Part shown: piece after piece, positions 59,895 to 64,000 of the stretch
How the letters are laid out: every line of letters begins with the position of its first letter
Numbering within the stretch: position 1 is the stretch's first letter
Source: Prunus persica
Taxonomy: Eukaryota > Streptophyta > Magnoliopsida > Rosales > Rosaceae
Length of the DNA stretch: 64,000 nt
Assembly: GCF_000346465.2 (NCBI RefSeq)
Contig: NC_034012.1
Location: forward strand, 5,789,569-5,853,568
Reading direction: 5' to 3'
The notes under the pieces: model-generated
The model's database searches: none
Told to the model about the DNA's origin: nothing
What the model saw: only the letters and a program-made list of their open reading frames with translations
Position numbers and translations under genes: made by a program

Positions 59895-62246
59895 TTACAA
59901 TTGTCCACAACGAGTTTTCATATTCTGAAAACGTTGCATTATAATTTCGTTATCAATACAAGCAAAAACATCTCTCTCAATGTAAACAATCAAGCTATCA
60001 TTCAACCATTGATCTCCCATTCTGTTGCGAAGTGGATTTTTAATAATATTCATAGCGGAAAATGCTCTCTCCACTGATGCAGTTGCAACCGGTAAAACCA
60101 AAGCCAATGTAAGAAGCAAATACACAAAAGGAAATATTTCATGCATTCCTTTCTCCACCATTTTTTCCGCAAGACTACTAATCCCTTCAAATTGAGAAAA
60201 ATCACTACTCGAACGCATATGATGAACATAAACACCAAGTTGATCTTCAAGCATCAATAAGTCTTTATCCGAAAAATCATAAGGATAAAATTGAGCAAGA
60301 CGAACTAGCTTTCGTTTGTCAAAAGCCACAAAGTTATTTTTTGGACTCAAGCATGCCAAACAAGTAAGTAACTCAGTACTTACCTCGTTGAAGCGATCAT
60401 TTAATTCCGCAAGTTGCCCATCAATTACATGAATAAAGATCTCCACACGATAACGATGATAATTTGTCTTCATTGGAGCATTACGTCGTGATCTCCCTGG
60501 AATTACATATTCCTCATCCATGGTAGGAACTATAATATCATGTTTGTAACAAAACGAGGATGCTTGCTCAACCAATTCTTCAAACTCATTATTCCTCATC
60601 AACTGCAGGTTTTCCTTGCATGTTTTCACTAAATTCATTGCACTCACAATGTCTTGATCTTTCTTTTGCAATGCTAGAGACAAAGTGTTTGTTATACCCA
60701 ATATAGCTTTCATTACAAATAAGTGAAACACAAACTCAAAAGATTGTATTTCTCTCCATAACTTATAGGCTTCACCCGAACTATCATTAGGATTATCATC
60801 AACAATCATTTGAAGCACATTCACCACATATGGGAACATAGAAATGATACTAATCAACGTACCATAATGTGAGTTCCATCGTGTATCGCCGGCATGTTTG
60901 AGAGTCCTTTCTTGATTTAAGCCACGCCCCGTTATAAGACAATCATCTTCAAAAGCTCTCACAAGCTCTTCTTGGTATTGTGCTCTAAGTGCATCGCGAC
61001 GCTTACAAGATGCTCCAACAACATTAACCAAACTATTAGCCGTTGTGAAAAAAGAGTTGACATCAATGTTTTTCTTTGCTACCGCAACAAGAGCTAGTTG
61101 AAGTTGATGAGCAAAGCAATGAACATAAAATGCACAAGGTTGTTCTCTCAAAATCTTTGTCTTAAGGCCATTGAACTCACCTCTCATATTGCTAGCTCCA
61201 TCATAACCTTGTCCTCGTAGCTTGGAAAAGCTCAAATTCGCGGAAGAAAAGAATTCATCAATTGCTTCCTTTAGTGCACTTGAAGTAGTGTCGGTTACAT
61301 GTTGAACCCCCACAAACCTTTCAATTATTTGTCCTTTGTCATTCACATAACGCAACACCATCGCCATTTGCTCCTTTATTGAAACATCACGTGCTTCATC
61401 CACCATTATTGAAAAATATCTATCTTTTACATCACTCAAGATAAGATCAATGGTTTCTTTGGCACAAGAATTGACAAGATCTTTTTGAATTCAAGGAGCT
61501 ATTAACTTTAAATTTCCCGGAGCATTTTCCAACACAACGGCCTTAACTTTTTCATCATGATCCGCAAGAAATTACAAGAGCTCTAAATAATTCCCTTTAT
61601 TACTTGATTGTGCACTTTCATCATGACCACGAAAAGAAAGCCCTTGCCGCAACAAATACCTAGTGCACTTAAGTGATGCATTCAAGCAAGTGCGATAAGC
61701 CGTGCGAGCTTGGCTTGTTTGCTTGATCACAATTGTTTCAATGTGTGTAGTTCGATGCATCAAATTGTAAGCAACTTCTCTAGCTTGGTTGTGAACACTA
61801 CCAACCGGTCCAATATGAAGGTTAAATCTTTCTTTCGCCTTCTTCCAATTATTGAAGCCTACCCCAGTGAATGCATCACCACCCACTTGATCAAAATTAG
61901 ATTTGAAGAGATAACAATGAAGACAAAACGCAGCATCTTTAGCAATACTATATTCCAACCAATCATGATCATCAAACCAATGAGCAATGAAGCGTCTATT
62001 AATTCCTGATTGATTAGTTTGTGGGAACTTATAACTTCTAGGTTGACAAGGTCCCTTTTGTAGATATGCTCTTCGGATCTCATCCCGAATATTAGGACTA
62101 TAATCCGCCATTCGAGTTCTTAGTCCAGGGTCTGCTTGAAGATTAGCTAAGATCTCATCTACTTCAATTGGTCTTGCATTTGAACTACCCGGATTAGACA
62201 GAGAAGAACTATCCGTAGATAATTTTCTTTTAAAGAATCGTTCCAT
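59895..62246 (-). pseudogene. hAT transposase (TTF zinc finger / DUF4371 type), two nonsense codons
   Basis: One frame of 784 codons from ATG 62246 (MERFFKRKLSTDSSS) to TAA 59895-59897. It is interrupted by TAA at 61572-61574 and TGA at 61491-61493, with no frameshift. The N-terminal part has a TTF-type zinc-finger region (RSYKFPQTNQSGINRRFIAHW, then AAFCLHCYLFK). Then follow the DUF4371/RNase H-like core (YFSIMVDEARDVSIKEQMA, GQGYDGASNMRGEFNGL, YVHCFAHQLQLALVAVAKK, DTRWNSHYGTLISI) and the hAT C-terminal dimerisation domain (LVLPVATASVERAFSAMNII near 60040-60100). It is similar to zinc-finger MYM-type protein 1-like plant transposases. With two stops this copy cannot make full transposase. 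Confidence 0.92.
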
Positions 62247-62915
62247 AAATCTACAAATCAATTAATTCAATCAATCATTAATTTTTATCCAAATTATCAT
62301 ATGAATATGAAAATTTCAATAACCCACTCTCAATATTCAATATACTCCCTAAACCCATATCAATCAATATTCAATATACCAAATTATCATATCAAATAGC
62401 AATCAATATTTAATATACCCAATCAATTCATATTATCAATCAAGCATAAACTCAATCAATCTACATTAATATGATTATCACTATGATTCATATCCATAAA
62501 TTTAATTACATAAAAAAAAAATATCAATATGATTCATATCCATAAATTTCAAGCATAAACTCAATCAAGCATAAACTCAATCAATCAATATGATTCATAT
62601 CCATAAATTTCATTACATAAAAAAAAATATCAATATCAACAATATATATTATCACTATAATTATTAATATAAGATTTTTCATGCTTACTTACTTGTAGTT
62701 TAAAAAATGGGCGGTGGACGGCGGTAGAAGGTGGTGGTGATCGGCACTGGGCCACCGGCGAAGAGTTGATGGAGGTTGTCGAAGGTTCGGAGGTTAGGGT
62801 TTGAGAGGATGGGAAGAGGGGCTGTGGAATTGGGAATGAAAGGTTTGGAGAAAATGAATCTGTGCTGCTGTGCGTGCTGTTCTGTAATCTGTTTTTTTTT
62901 TATAAAACCTGGCCC

Positions 62916-62989
62916 AAAACGACGTCGTTTTGAGGCCAGGTCAATTAAAAAAAATTTGACTGAGCCTTGGACCAAACGACGTCGTTTGG
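62916..62989. promoter_or_regulatory. Twin CGACGTCG palindromes in the hAT 5' region
   Basis: AAAACGACGTCGTTTT (62916-62931) and CCAAACGACGTCGTTTGG (62972-62989) are perfect palindromes 40 bp apart, upstream of the transposase start and near one terminus. They could be transposase-binding subterminal sites or bZIP-type promoter elements (TGACGT/ACGT core). The function is inferred only. Confidence 0.45.
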
Positions 62990-63174
62990 CAATGCTCGTT
63001 TTAAAACAAAATACGCGCAGCGCAGGACATTTCGTCGAGCACTTTGTGTGCATACAAGGGGGCTTCCAGCAGCTGTCCAAGGGGGCTTTCATGGAGTCCC
63101 TTGTCAAATTTCCAGCCTTCCAAGGGGTTGTCCGACCCCTCTTGTCCCAACGTCGATCCGCCACTGGATATATG

Positions 63175-63514
63175 GATGTGGATTGTAGCTAGCACCACCA
63201 AATCAAACCTACATAAACTTAAGGAGAAAAGGAAAATACAAACTTGAGTAGACTGAACACTTAGGCAAATCTAAAGCAACCAAACTAAGCAGACAACTCC
63301 TTATACAAAGGAAGACAAACCTACAACATATTACTCCCCCAAACCCAGTTAAGCTAGCCCACTTACTTCTTGAGTGAGCCACTGCCTTATATCCCTTGCA
63401 CTTTATTTTGTTGTCTTGAGCCGCGTCCACAATACCTGATCATGTGGCACCATTCAAGTCATTGGAGTATACGATTTTGCCTTGCCATTTTCATTTTCAC
63501 CAATTCGGACTTTT
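63175..63514. other. Spacer after the hAT element
   Basis: No supported gene; short open frames lack motifs. Confidence 0.5.
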
Positions 63515-64000
63515 ATGTCCTAGTGGGTCATCCTTTTCATCCTCCTCTCCCTCTTCCTCATGTCTCCCTTTTTCTTCCTCTTCCTCCTCTTCCTCTTCTT
63601 CCTCATGTCTCTTTTCCTCTTCCTCTTCCTCCTTATTTCCTTATTCCTCACCTTCCTCATGTCCCTCTTTCTCTTCCTCTTCCTCCTCATTTCCCTTTTC
63701 CTCTCCCTCTTCCTCTCCTTCCTCATGTCCCTCTTCCTCTTCCTCTTCCTCCTCATTTCCCTATTCCTCTTCTTCTTCCTCTTCTTCCTCATGTCCGTCT
63801 TCCTCTTCCTCTTCCTCCTCATTTCCCTATTCCCTATTCCTCTCCCTCTTCCTCTTCTTCCTCATGTCCCTTTCCCTCTTCCTCTTCCTCTTCCTCCTCA
63901 TTTCCCTTTTCCTCTCCCTCTTCATTTCCCTCTTCCTCTTCCTCCTCATTTCCCTCTTCCTCTTCCTCTTCCTCCTCATTTCCCTGTCCTCTCCCTCTCC
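63515..64000. repeat. Polypyrimidine minisatellite (CTTCCTCTTCCTCCT)n
   Basis: Nearly pure C/T on the + strand to the end of the window, built from CTTCCT hexamers. A longer, irregular higher-order unit contains 'cctcatgtccctcttcctct' and 'cctcctcatttccct', spaced about 45-75 bp. It yields a spurious Arg/Lys/Glu-rich reading frame on the minus strand. It continues past the window. Confidence 0.95.

Larger units (their letters stand above)
59758..63166 (-). mobile_element. hAT-superfamily DNA transposon, 3,409 bp
   Basis: Terminal inverted repeats CAGTGGCGGAT (left 59758-59768; right ATCCGCCACTG ending 63166) are flanked by perfect 8-bp target duplications GATATATG (59750-59757 and 63167-63174), the hAT length. 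The interior encodes one minus-strand transposase. The 5' subterminal region has two palindromes around ACGACGTCGT (62916-62931 and 62972-62989). Ends and length look fully intact; only the transposase carries nonsense codons. Confidence 0.95.

Noticed and set aside
63520..63822. Minus-strand Arg/Lys-rich open frame of 100 codons
   Set aside because: Produced by the polypyrimidine minisatellite; periodic and compositional only.

Overview
This is plant nuclear DNA, most likely from a eudicot and plausibly Rosaceae. The evidence is GT/AG introns, AT-rich intergenic DNA, plant-type LTR retrotransposons, MITEs and two recognisable plant housekeeping genes. The Rosaceae guess rests on a general impression of the cyclic-nucleotide-gated-channel (CNGC) cluster and element families, not on any search.

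Layout. 1-9200: a decayed CNGC copy (copy A). One of its introns carries an LTR element of 6,390 bp (1276-7665) with identical 5-bp target duplications. That element has no gag-pol but contains an intact antisense coiled-coil ORF and arrays of hairpin-forming repeats. 9200-12547: gene-free DNA with tandem repeats. 12662-29049: a second CNGC copy (copy B) with nine exons that join in phase across about 16.4 kb. It looks complete except for one missing base in exon 6. Its large introns hold a Mutator-type MITE, a copia element (15635-20616), an older TIR element around that copia, and a deleted gypsy element (23266-26306). 29050-31975: a tandem duplication of the 3' end of copy B, with a copia gag remnant, a palindromic MITE and SINE/MITE pieces.

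32438-41586 is the conserved island. It holds EXO84C (exocyst subunit, 7 exons, 773 aa) and RCL1 (RNA 3'-phosphate cyclase-like ribosome biogenesis factor, 6 exons, 378 aa), both intact and on the + strand.

41587-64000 is again mobile DNA: a TIR element (42486-43397), a broken plant-mobile-domain gene on the minus strand (43958-46465), and a young Tat-lineage gypsy element (46937-57150). The gypsy element has 470-bp LTRs, dual RNase H and a spliced antisense ORF. After it come a LINE remnant, a 3.4-kb hAT element with perfect 8-bp target duplications and a transposase carrying two nonsense codons, and a polypyrimidine minisatellite running off the window end.

The two intact host genes are unrelated in function (vesicle tethering and ribosome assembly). 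The CNGC cluster is undergoing tandem duplication followed by transposon-driven decay. The most unusual material is the antisense protein-coding capacity inside two unrelated LTR elements, the hairpin arrays of the first one, and the duplicated 54-nt exons in CNGC copy B.
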